Below, piece by piece: positions 57,059 to 64,000 of a stretch of DNA of 64,000 bases. Position numbers and translations under genes: made by a program. Origin of the DNA: DASVFB01 sp963815965 (GTDB lineage Bacteria > Actinomycetota > Thermoleophilia > Gaiellales > Gaiellaceae); NCBI GenBank assembly GCA_963815965.1, contig CAWFIT010000001.1:868001-932000 (forward strand). The letters run 5' to 3'. Under the pieces are notes generated by a model, which saw only the letters and a list, made by a program, of their open reading frames with translations, was not told the DNA's origin and did no database searches. Positions within the stretch are counted from its first letter, which is position 1; each line of letters starts with the position of its first letter.

Positions 57059-57836
57059 CTGGCTCGCGATCTGCCGCGGCGCCGCGGACGACGTGCGTGG
57101 CGTACTGGCCGAGCTTCCGTCGCGTGCCGAGCGCGAGCCCGTGCTTGCGCAAGGCGAGGGCGGTGACGACACAACGGCGATCGACGCAGCAGCGGAGCGC
57201 GTGATCCTTGCGCGTTTCGACGGTCTCGACGTCACGATCGTCTCCGAGGAGGTCGGCGAGGTCGGTGACGGGCGATGGCGCGTCGTCGTCGATCCGATCG
57301 ACGGCTCGCTCAACGCGAAGCGCGGCATTCCGTTCTTCTCGCTCTCGATCGCGGTCGCGGACGGCGACACGATGGCCGACGTCGAGTTCGCCTACGTCTA
57401 CGACTTCGGTACGGGCGAGGAGTGGACGGCGCACCGCGGCGAAGGCGCGTTCCTGAACGGCGAGCCGCTCGACGCGCAGCGCCCGAAGGACAAGATCGAG
57501 ATCCTCGCGTTCGAGGCAACACTCACGTCTTCGGTGGCAGAGAAGGCCGCCGCGTTCGTCGGCACCGCCTACCGCCTCCGCATCATGGGCTCGCTCGCGC
57601 TGTCGCTCTGCCATCTCGCCGCCGGCCGACTGGACGCCGTCTGCTCCTTGAAGCCGTATCGCTCTGTGGACGTCGCCGCCGGCCAGCTGCTCGTCCTCGA
57701 GCGCGGGCTCTCGATCGCGAACGCGGACGGCGGCTCCTTCGCGCAGGCGCCGCTCGACCTCGAGCCACGTTCACGCGTGGCGGCGGCGGGAACTGACGAG
57801 CTGTGTCAACTCGTGATTGGCGGCCTGTCCGCCTAG
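57051..57836 (+). CDS. Inositol monophosphatase family protein
   Basis: 261 aa from TTG 57051. Li-sensitive phosphatase fold: DDTTAIDAAAERVILARF, IVSEEVG (Glu ligand), VVVDPIDGSLNAKRGIPFFSLSIAVA (DPxDGxxN-like metal motif) and LKPYRSVDVAAGQLLVLE. The usual DPLDGT is DPIDGS with N-A-K, close to archaeal fructose-bisphosphatase/IMPase types. Substrate could be inositol-1-P, fructose-1,6-bisphosphate or a similar sugar phosphate. After the stop, about 110 nt hold a 26-codon frame (57851-57931, LDRLAADDPERTDLALRRFTELLAR) of unknown meaning. Confidence 0.87.
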   Translation: MTDWLAICRGAADDVRGVLAELPSRAEREPVLAQGEGGDDTTAIDAAAERVILARFDGLDVTIVSEEVGEVGDGRWRVVVDPIDGSLNAKRGIPFFSLSIAVADGDTMADVEFAYVYDFGTGEEWTAHRGEGAFLNGEPLDAQRPKDKIEILAFEATLTSSVAEKAAAFVGTAYRLRIMGSLALSLCHLAAGRLDAVCSLKPYRSVDVAAGQLLVLERGLSIANADGGSFAQAPLDLEPRSRVAAAGTDELCQLVIGGLSA

Positions 57837-57948
57837 GTGCTGCGGCTGGATTGCTCGACCGGCTCGCGGCGGACGATCCGGAGCGGACCGACCTCGCGCT
57901 CAGGCGCTTCACCGAGTTGCTCGCCCGCTGATCGGGCATCCTGCGGAC

Positions 57949-58860
57949 ATGGCTGTGAAAGAGGTGCACCTGTCAAGCGCCGACCGCGTCCTGTACCCGG
58001 ACGACGGGATCACGAAGGGCGACCTCTTCGACTACTACGGGCGCGTTGCCGACTGGATCCTCCCGCACCTCCGCGACCGGCCGTTCACGATGAAGCGGTA
58101 CCCGCACGGCATCGACGGAGAGGTGTTCTTCCAGAAACAGGCGCCGAAGCACCTGCCGAGCTGGATTCCGACGCGACAGTTCACGACGCATCCGCGCGGG
58201 AGTAAAGGCGCTTCGCGCCTCGTCGACTTCGCGCTCGTCAACTCGACCGAGGCCGTGCTCTTCATGGTGCAAAACAACTGCATCGACATGAACGCGTGGT
58301 ACTCGCGCGTCGACAAGCCGCACCGGCCGGACTTCGTGCTCTTCGATCTCGACCCGCCCGACGAACCGGATGGGTTCGAGCAGGCGATCGACGTCGCGCA
58401 TCTGATCCGCGAACTGCTGGACGAGGTCGAGCTGCCCGGATACGTGAAGACGAGCGGCGCCGACGGGATTCACGTCGTCGCGCCGATCACGCGCCGGTCG
58501 ACCTTCGGGCAGACGTACGACTTCGCTGAGGGCGCGTCGCGGCTGCTCGAGGCGCGGCACCCAGGTCTCGTCACGACGGAGTGGCTGAAGAAGAAGCGTG
58601 AAGGCGTGCTCGTCGACCACCGGCAGAACGGCTGGGGCAAGACGATCGCGTCCGCTTACTCCGTGCGGCCGAAGCCCGGCGCGCCCGTCTCGACGCCGCT
58701 GCACTGGGACGAGCTGCGGCACGGCATCAAGCCGCGCGACTTCACGATGGAGGTCGCGTTGCAGCGTTGTGCCGACCAGGGCGACCTGTTCGCGCCGGTG
58801 CTCGAGGATCCGCGCCCGCTCGCGCCCGCGGCGCGGGCGCTTGCGAAGCTCACCGCATAA
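57949..58860 (+). CDS. ligD: Standalone LigD-type polymerase/primase domain (NHEJ)
   Basis: 303 aa archaeo-eukaryotic primase-type domain of LigD. DRVLYPDDGITKGDLFDYYGRVADWILPHLRDRPFTMKRYPHGIDGEVFFQKQAPKHLP, FVLFDLDPPDE (catalytic Asp pair), VKTSGADGIHVVAPI and WGKTIASAYSVRPKPGAPVSTPL are conserved. It acts with Ku and a ligase in double-strand break repair; neither is in the window. The start ATG 57949 has CATCCT 6 nt upstream. A strong hairpin terminator follows. Confidence 0.93.
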   Translation: MAVKEVHLSSADRVLYPDDGITKGDLFDYYGRVADWILPHLRDRPFTMKRYPHGIDGEVFFQKQAPKHLPSWIPTRQFTTHPRGSKGASRLVDFALVNSTEAVLFMVQNNCIDMNAWYSRVDKPHRPDFVLFDLDPPDEPDGFEQAIDVAHLIRELLDEVELPGYVKTSGADGIHVVAPITRRSTFGQTYDFAEGASRLLEARHPGLVTTEWLKKKREGVLVDHRQNGWGKTIASAYSVRPKPGAPVSTPLHWDELRHGIKPRDFTMEVALQRCADQGDLFAPVLEDPRPLAPAARALAKLTA

Positions 58861-58863
58861 GGA

Positions 58864-58894
58864 ACGGCCCGCCCCGGTGACCGGGACGGGCCGT
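58864..58894. terminator. Bidirectional hairpin terminator
   Basis: ACGGCCCG pairs with CGGGCCGT and CCCGGT with ACCGGG around a single G, with one mismatched position. It lies between the convergent ligD-like and hypothetical membrane genes. A short CTTCT follows on the + strand. Confidence 0.7.
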
Positions 58895-58919
58895 CTTCTG
58901 CTCCGGCTCGCGGAGAGAA

Positions 58920-59564
58920 CTAGGTGGTGGGGATTGCCTTCCGCACCTTTGCCTTCTCGGTCTGGCGCACCTTCAGCACGCCGAGCCAAGCGAGTACGAG
59001 GAAGCCGATCCCCGTCAAGAGAAGCGCGAAGCCCACGATGAGGCTGAACATCGCGACACGCTCTGCGAAGAACGAGGTGTTGAGCGCCGTGGTCAGCGCG
59101 GTTTCCGTCACCCAGAGGTCACGGGCACCGTTCGCAACCGGTGCGCCGGTCTTCGGGTCGGTCGCGGCGTAGGTGGGATTGTCCGTGCCACCACCTTCGG
59201 CGAGCTCGCTCTTCGGCGCCGTGGTCAGCGCCTCGTAGCGTCCCATCTGCGAGTACGTGTAGCCGCCCGTTGATTCGAGCGTGTGGATCCGCATGTAGGA
59301 GGCGAAGCACTTCGCTTCGTCGCCGGTCGTGATCGCCTCGTTGGCGACGTTGCAGGTCGGCAGGTCGACGTTCGTGAGGCCGGCCTTCGCCGCCTCGGAC
59401 TTGATCGCGCTCGGCGTCATGTCGGGCGAGCCGACGATGGCCTCGCGCGCGATGTTGTCACGCACTTCGCCCCGGCCCGTGAAGCCGATCACGACTGCGC
59501 CGATGCCGAACGCGACGAGGACAACGCCTGCGATGACGCCTCCCATTTCCCAGAACCTCTTCAT
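58920..59564 (-). CDS. Hypothetical membrane protein with two TM helices
   Basis: 214 aa from ATG 59564 with a strong AGGAGGG. TM1 (about 8-30, IAGVVLVAFGIGAVVIGF) and TM2 (about 165-195, MFSLIVGFALLLTGIGFLVLAWLGVL) enclose a roughly 130-aa extracytoplasmic region with two Cys (TCNVANEA, AKCFASYM) that could pair. The tail is basic. The signature TGRGEVRDNIAREAIVGSPDMTP and CFASYMRIHTLESTGGYTYSQMGRY is not one I can assign. It is a single-gene unit. Confidence 0.8.
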   Translation of the reverse strand: MKRFWEMGGVIAGVVLVAFGIGAVVIGFTGRGEVRDNIAREAIVGSPDMTPSAIKSEAAKAGLTNVDLPTCNVANEAITTGDEAKCFASYMRIHTLESTGGYTYSQMGRYEALTTAPKSELAEGGGTDNPTYAATDPKTGAPVANGARDLWVTETALTTALNTSFFAERVAMFSLIVGFALLLTGIGFLVLAWLGVLKVRQTEKAKVRKAIPTT

Positions 59565-59690
59565 GACTTTCCCTCCTGTGAGCCGTGGTGTTGCGCTTAC
59601 GATGCGTCTTCAGCGCTAGCCTGGAATCGGGACTGCCACCGACCTGCGATGCGGTTTTGCCGAAGAGCCGCTTCGGTAGTCTCGCGGGAG

Positions 59691-60734
59691 ATGTCCAGTC
59701 GCGAAGCTGTTCTCGAGGCCCTCGGCCGTGTGATCGACCCCGAGCTCCAGCGCCCGGTGACGGAGCTGGACATGGTGCGCTCCGTCGAGATCGACGGCGG
59801 TCAGGTCGTCGTGACGATTGCGCTGACTGTCGCCGGCTGCCCGCTTCGCTCGAGCTTCGAGGACCAGGTGCGGCGCGAGGTCGCGACGCTCGACGGCGTC
59901 GAGGAAGTTCACCTCGGCTTCGACGTGATGACGCCCGAGGAGCGGCAGGCGTTGACGCAGAAACTCCGCGGCTCCGTGAGCGAACGCTCGAAGGGGCTCT
60001 CGCTCGACGCGTCGACGCGCGTGCTCGCCGTGTGCTCGGGCAAGGGCGGCGTCGGCAAGTCGACGGTGACGGCGAGCCTTGCAGTCGCGCTCTCGGAGCA
60101 GGGCGACCGAGTCGGGATTCTCGACGCCGACATCTACGGCCACTCGATCCCGCACCTGCTCGGTATCAGCCAGAAGCCGATCGCGGTGGACAAGATGATC
60201 GTGCCGCCCGTGAAGAACGGCCTGAAGCTGATGTCGATCGGCTTCTTCCTCGACGACAACCAGCCCGTCATGTGGCGGGGGCCGATGCTGCACCGCGCGC
60301 TCGAGCAGTTCCTCTCCGACGTCCACTGGGGGGAGCTCGATGTGCTCGTCGTGGACATGCCGCCTGGGACGGGCGACGTCGCGATCTCGCTCGGCCAGCT
60401 GCTGCCGCGGGCGGAGGTGGTCGTCGTGACGACGCCGCAGCCCGCCGCACAGGAAGTGGCCGCGCGCGCAGCGCTGATGGCGCAGAAGACGTCGATGCGG
60501 CTGGTCGGCGTCGTCGAGAACATGAGCGGCGACGTCTTTGGCAGCGGCGGCGGAGACCGGCTCGCGGGCGAGTTGGGCGTACCGATGCTCGGGCGGATTC
60601 CGCTCGACTCGGCGCTCCGGGAGGCGGGTGACGCGGGTGAACCGTTGGTGACGCCCGAGATCGCCGCGATTGCGGAGCGCGTCACCGAGCTGCGCCCGGG
60701 CGGCTTCGTGAAGCAGCTGAACGTCGTCGGCTAG
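59691..60734 (+). CDS. mrp: Mrp/NBP35-family iron-sulfur carrier ATPase
   Basis: 347 aa. The N-terminal MIP18/DUF59 domain (1-90, VIDPELQRPVTELDMVRSV, AGCPLRSSFEDQV) is fused to a deviant P-loop ATPase (VCSGKGGVGKSTVTASLAVAL, ILDADIYGHSIPHLLG, VVDMPPGTGDVAISLGQ, VTTPQPAAQEVAARAALMAQK). The CxxC found in many homologues after ENMS is absent (ENMSGDVFGSGGG), as in some actinobacteria. Start ATG 59691, preceded by TAGTCT at 8 nt and GGGAG. Overlaps the next gene by one base. Confidence 0.92.
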   Translation: MSSREAVLEALGRVIDPELQRPVTELDMVRSVEIDGGQVVVTIALTVAGCPLRSSFEDQVRREVATLDGVEEVHLGFDVMTPEERQALTQKLRGSVSERSKGLSLDASTRVLAVCSGKGGVGKSTVTASLAVALSEQGDRVGILDADIYGHSIPHLLGISQKPIAVDKMIVPPVKNGLKLMSIGFFLDDNQPVMWRGPMLHRALEQFLSDVHWGELDVLVVDMPPGTGDVAISLGQLLPRAEVVVVTTPQPAAQEVAARAALMAQKTSMRLVGVVENMSGDVFGSGGGDRLAGELGVPMLGRIPLDSALREAGDAGEPLVTPEIAAIAERVTELRPGGFVKQLNVVG

Positions 60735-61468
60735 TGCATCCCGTCGATCCGTTCGAGCGGCTGCGCGCGCTCGGGTTCGACGAGGCGTCTGCGCGGACGC
60801 TCGCCGACCACTTCCTCGACGCCGAGGTTCGAGGCAAGGCCGGCCACGGGCTCTCGCGCGTCGACTGGCTGGAGACGCTCCCGGACATCGACCCGCGTGC
60901 GCGGCCGCGGCGCGAGGTCCACGAGCACGAGTACGAGCGGTGGGACGGGAACGGCGCGCTCGGCTATCTGACGCTCGCCGCGATCGTGGAGACGACGTTG
61001 ATGAACCGCCCGCGGTACGCGCGCGTGATCGTCGCCCGGCGGACGTTCCCGACCGGGATGCTCGGCTACTGGGTGCGCAAGCTCGCCGACGGCGGTCTCG
61101 CCGCGGCGCTGACGGCGACGTCGCCGCGACGGCTCGGGCATCCGGAGGGCGGACCGAAATTGACGGGGACGAACCCGCTCGCGATCGCGGTCCCGAGCGG
61201 GGATGGCCGTCCCATCGTGGCGGACGTCTCGATGGGCAAGGTGACGTACGGTGCTGTGCTCGCTGGGCTCGCCGACGAGGAGGATCTCGTGCCGTTCGGT
61301 GGCGAGAGCGCTCACAAGGCATTTGCGCTCGCGGTCGGCCTGCAGCTCATCGTCGACGCGCTTGCGGGCGAGGAGCACGGCGCGATGCTCGTCGTCGCGC
61401 GGCCGGAGCACGATCCGGTGCCGGCGTTTCGCGAGCTTGCGGACGGCATCAGGCTGCCGGGCGGATAG
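60734..61468 (+). CDS. Compact Ldh2/malate-lactate dehydrogenase family protein
   Basis: 244 aa, about 100 short of the family norm. DPFERLRALGFDEASARTLADHFLDAEVRGKAGHGLSRVDWLE matches the N-terminal domain. LADGGLAAALTATSPRR ... GGPKLTGTNPLAIAVPSGDGRPIVADVSMGKVTYGAVL and GGESAHKAFALAVGLQLIVDAL match the core. The catalytic His region of Ldh2 enzymes (S-x-H-F) is RRTFPTGMLGYW here, so activity is doubtful. GTG 60734 shares a base with the mrp stop. Confidence 0.8.
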   Translation: MHPVDPFERLRALGFDEASARTLADHFLDAEVRGKAGHGLSRVDWLETLPDIDPRARPRREVHEHEYERWDGNGALGYLTLAAIVETTLMNRPRYARVIVARRTFPTGMLGYWVRKLADGGLAAALTATSPRRLGHPEGGPKLTGTNPLAIAVPSGDGRPIVADVSMGKVTYGAVLAGLADEEDLVPFGGESAHKAFALAVGLQLIVDALAGEEHGAMLVVARPEHDPVPAFRELADGIRLPGG

Positions 61469-61547
61469 AGAAATCGATGCTTGTGCCCACGCGCCCGCCG
61501 TGAGAGGCTGCGCGCTCAAAGTTGCTGGCGTCCATAAGGAGTCGATC

Positions 61548-64000
61548 GTGAAGACATCGTCGAAGCTCGGCGCACTCGTCGCAGTTGTCAGCCTCGTCTG
61601 CGCAGTTCTGCTCGTTGGATCCGCAGGTGCACGATCGACCCCGAGGGTTTCCGACGATTCCGCGATCTACGCGGCGGCAGCCGCGGAGTTCGCCGCCGCA
61701 CAGAGCCCCGCGCTCGCGGGCGCGACCTCGGTGGTGAACACGCTTGCCGACTGCTCCTCGGGTGCGCACTCGCTGTCGAAGTTCGGCGATCGCTTGTACC
61801 CGGAGATGGGCAACGGCGGCTACACGAGCCTCCACACCGACCTCTACCTGAACTACGACGCGATCACGAACGTGTTCCTGCCCGGCACGCACGCCGACCT
61901 CCAGGTGAAGTCGACCCAGTGCCTGAGCGACCTGAGCTTCGACCTCGAGCAGACGAACGGGCATACCGCGGACGGGACGGGGCCGAACATGAGCGTGAAC
62001 TCGGTCGAGGTCGACGGCACACCCGCGTCGTTCCGGTTCGTCCAGCCTACGTACCCGGGCGACCCGAACGGCCAGGACGACCCCGATCCCGCCGCGCACG
62101 CTGTGTCGAACTCGAACCCCGTGAGCGCGACGAACCCGAACCCGCCCGCCTGCTCGCCGCAGGTCAACAACGACACGCAGAACGGGACGCAGTGCCCGGC
62201 AAACAAGCTCGTCGTCACGCCGTCGGCGCCGATCGCGGACGGAACGACAGTCACGGTGACGATCGACTACACCGGCCGCCCAGGCGTGCATACGGACGGC
62301 GACGGCTCGACCGAGGGCTGGTTCCGCATCTCGACGGTCGGCAGCGAGGGTGCCTTCGTGACGACCGAGCCGGTCGGCAACGACTCGTGGATGCCGATGA
62401 ACAACCACCCGCTGGCGAAGGCGACCTACGACATCTACGACACGACGAACGTCGGCAAGGTCGCCATCGGCCCCGGTGAACTGGTCGGCTACACGGCCCC
62501 GGTCGGCACGGCGTACCAGCCGGTGCCCGCGCCGGCGTCGAACCCGGCGGACGCGATCTTCCCCGACGGCTCGGTGACGTGGCACTGGCACTCGCCGGAG
62601 CCGATCGCGAACTACCTCGTCGAGAACTCGATCGGCGCCTACGACCTGTCGGCGCGGACGAGCCCGACGAGCGGCGTCCAGTACTGGGAGGCTCAGGCGT
62701 CCACGATCACGGCGGCGCGCAAGGCGACGAACAAGATCGCGATGGACAACCAGGAAGACATCGTCAACTTCCAGCAGATCTTCAATGGGCCGTGGCCGTT
62801 GACGACCGATGGTGTCGTCGTCGGCACGCCCTCGGCGAGCTTCGAGGAGGAGATGCAGGGCAAGATCACCTTCGCGGGCGGCCAGATCGGCGGCGCCACC
62901 GGCACGTCGCTGGGCACGTTCAACCACGAGAACATGCACCAGTGGTTCGGCGACAACGTCGCCGAGGCCGCGTTCAACCTCACGTGGTGGAAGGAGGGCT
63001 TCGCGACCGTCGGCGAATACCTCACCACCGCTCGCACCGCCGCCACGGCCGCGGGCGGGCTCGGCACGCCGGCCGGCGACGCCGCCTTTGAGAACAGCCT
63101 GATCGGCCGCTTCAACGGCACCGGCAACTACAACACGACAAGCTCGACGTTCTGGACGCAAGCGCCGAACAACCCCTCGGTCAGGACCCTCTTCACGACC
63201 GCGTTCACCTACACGCGGCCGGGCACGGCCTACCTCGCGCTGTGGCGCGCGCTCGGCAAGGACCGGATGATCAGCGCGATGAAGGACATCCAGAGCACCT
63301 ACGGTGGCGGCAACATCACGCAGTCGCAGCTCGAGGCGGTCTTCCGCAAGTGGCTGCCGACCCCGAGCGCGTCGTGCAACGCTCGGCTCACCGCGTTCTA
63401 CCAGCAGTGGTGGAACACGTCGTTCTCGAGCGGCGGCGCCAACACGCTGAACCGGCCGATGCTCACCGGCCCCGGGCTCAACGGCCAGGGTTTCCCCTGC
63501 GCGAAGGTCACGCCGGCCGAGCCGAACGGCCAGAACGGCTGGTACACGACGGATGTGGACGTCGACTGGTTTGGCTTCCCGACGCCGGCCGCCACGATCA
63601 CTGCGACACGCACGGGCTGCGGAGACGTCTCCGGACACGAGTCGATCACGACCGACGGCACGTTCATGCCGTCCTGCGAGGTCAGCTCGACGGTCACGGC
63701 GACGGGCGTGAACGCCGGCACGTCCGGCCCGATTTCGGAGACGTTCAAGCGCGACGCCACGGCGCCGACGGTGGCCTACACCGGAAACGCAGGCGCATAC
63801 ACGGTGGACGAGACCGTTGCGATCCAATGCTCCGCGAGTGACGACACGTCCGGGGTCGATTCGACGACGTGCGCGGATGCGTCGGGGCCTGCGTACTCGT
63901 TCGGCCTCGGGAGTCACACGTTGAGCGCGACCGCGGACGATCTCGCCGGGAATGTCGGATCGGGTGAAACGACGTTCACGGTCAGCGTGACGTTCGCGTC
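61548..64000 (+). CDS. Secreted M1-family metallopeptidase (gluzincin), open at right edge
   Basis: At least 817 codons. The start GTG 61548 has AAGGAG six nt upstream. A signal peptide (LGALVAVVSLVCAVLLVGSAGARS) leads to the M1 N-terminal beta domain. The active site is HENMH followed after exactly 18 residues by Glu in WWKEGFA, the HExxH-x18-E zinc signature. A C-terminal Ig/cadherin-like repeat (DATAPTVAYTGNAGAYTVDETVAIQCSASDDTSG) is under way when the window ends. It should act outside the cell as an aminopeptidase. Base composition matches the neighbours. Confidence 0.93.
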   Translation, partial: MKTSSKLGALVAVVSLVCAVLLVGSAGARSTPRVSDDSAIYAAAAAEFAAAQSPALAGATSVVNTLADCSSGAHSLSKFGDRLYPEMGNGGYTSLHTDLYLNYDAITNVFLPGTHADLQVKSTQCLSDLSFDLEQTNGHTADGTGPNMSVNSVEVDGTPASFRFVQPTYPGDPNGQDDPDPAAHAVSNSNPVSATNPNPPACSPQVNNDTQNGTQCPANKLVVTPSAPIADGTTVTVTIDYTGRPGVHTDGDGSTEGWFRISTVGSEGAFVTTEPVGNDSWMPMNNHPLAKATYDIYDTTNVGKVAIGPGELVGYTAPVGTAYQPVPAPASNPADAIFPDGSVTWHWHSPEPIANYLVENSIGAYDLSARTSPTSGVQYWEAQASTITAARKATNKIAMDNQEDIVNFQQIFNGPWPLTTDGVVVGTPSASFEEEMQGKITFAGGQIGGATGTSLGTFNHENMHQWFGDNVAEAAFNLTWWKEGFATVGEYLTTARTAATAAGGLGTPAGDAAFENSLIGRFNGTGNYNTTSSTFWTQAPNNPSVRTLFTTAFTYTRPGTAYLALWRALGKDRMISAMKDIQSTYGGGNITQSQLEAVFRKWLPTPSASCNARLTAFYQQWWNTSFSSGGANTLNRPMLTGPGLNGQGFPCAKVTPAEPNGQNGWYTTDVDVDWFGFPTPAATITATRTGCGDVSGHESITTDGTFMPSCEVSSTVTATGVNAGTSGPISETFKRDATAPTVAYTGNAGAYTVDETVAIQCSASDDTSGVDSTTCADASGPAYSFGLGSHTLSATADDLAGNVGSGETTFTVSVTFA

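Noticed and set aside
61449..63917. An 822-codon leftward open frame opposite the M1 peptidase
   Set aside because: The rightward frame has a signal peptide, a ribosome binding site and HExxH-x18-E; the opposite frame has low-complexity Arg/Val content.

Overview
The window is the chromosomal origin region of a GC-rich actinobacterium, most likely of class Thermoleophilia (Gaiellales/Solirubrobacterales-like). This is inferred from gene order and from a collagen-like gene carrying the 'VALGGTGYAAV' leader hallmark common in that class. Codon use, the many ATGA/GTGA overlaps, and -10 boxes of form TANNNT placed 6-7 nt before a start codon (leaderless genes) also fit an actinobacterium. I saw no insertion sequence, prophage or CRISPR array.

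Layout. 1-10,278: replication and segregation core. gyrB (partial), a DciA-like DUF721 gene, recF, dnaN and dnaA read leftward. rpmH, rnpA, yidD, yidC, jag, rsmG, parA and parB read rightward. The probable oriC lies at the strand switch (5,469-5,727). 10,279-22,320: small conserved genes, tRNA-Ile, and an envelope region (mechanosensitive channel, class A penicillin-binding protein, several lipid-carrier-type or soluble glycosyltransferases). 22,341-31,919: moeA, a membrane M28-type peptidase, a two-component pair, an RsbW-like kinase, two trehalose synthesis enzymes (TreT-type and OtsA), moaC and mogA. 31,916-39,786: a UbiA-type prenyltransferase, cytochrome c maturation genes (ccmABC, a small CcmD-like gene, a HemX/CcsA-like gene), hemA, hemC, hemD, then a SAM hydrolase and a methyltransferase. 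39,881-42,085: a broken aminotransferase, a broken collagen-like gene and tRNA-Phe. 42,139-53,222: arginase, hydrolase, phosphoesterase, rarA, tryptophan 2,3-dioxygenase, pabB/pabC, a DUF1385 protein, an FtsH-like protease, methylmalonyl-CoA epimerase, an ECF sigma factor and a YchF homologue without its P-loop lysine. 53,254-64,000: arsR-arsM, an EamA transporter, a YhaM-like nuclease, DUF1015, an inositol phosphatase-like protein, a LigD polymerase domain, Mrp, a compact Ldh2-family protein and a secreted M1 metallopeptidase open at the right edge.

What stands out. (1) Widespread leaderless promoters, including two cases where a 6- or 9-codon leaderless ORF ends in a start/stop overlap with the next gene. 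(2) Several genes whose conserved N-termini have no ATG/GTG/TTG, so CTG or ATA starts are implied. (3) A cluster of single-base indels breaking hemD, an aminotransferase and the collagen-like gene within 4.2 kb, plus a DUF1015 gene later; these are either real decay or consensus errors. (4) A 148-nt interrupted palindrome directly upstream of the leaderless parA. (5) An ECF sigma/pseudo-YchF pair. Functional calls rest on recognised motifs in the translated sequence; no database search was possible.
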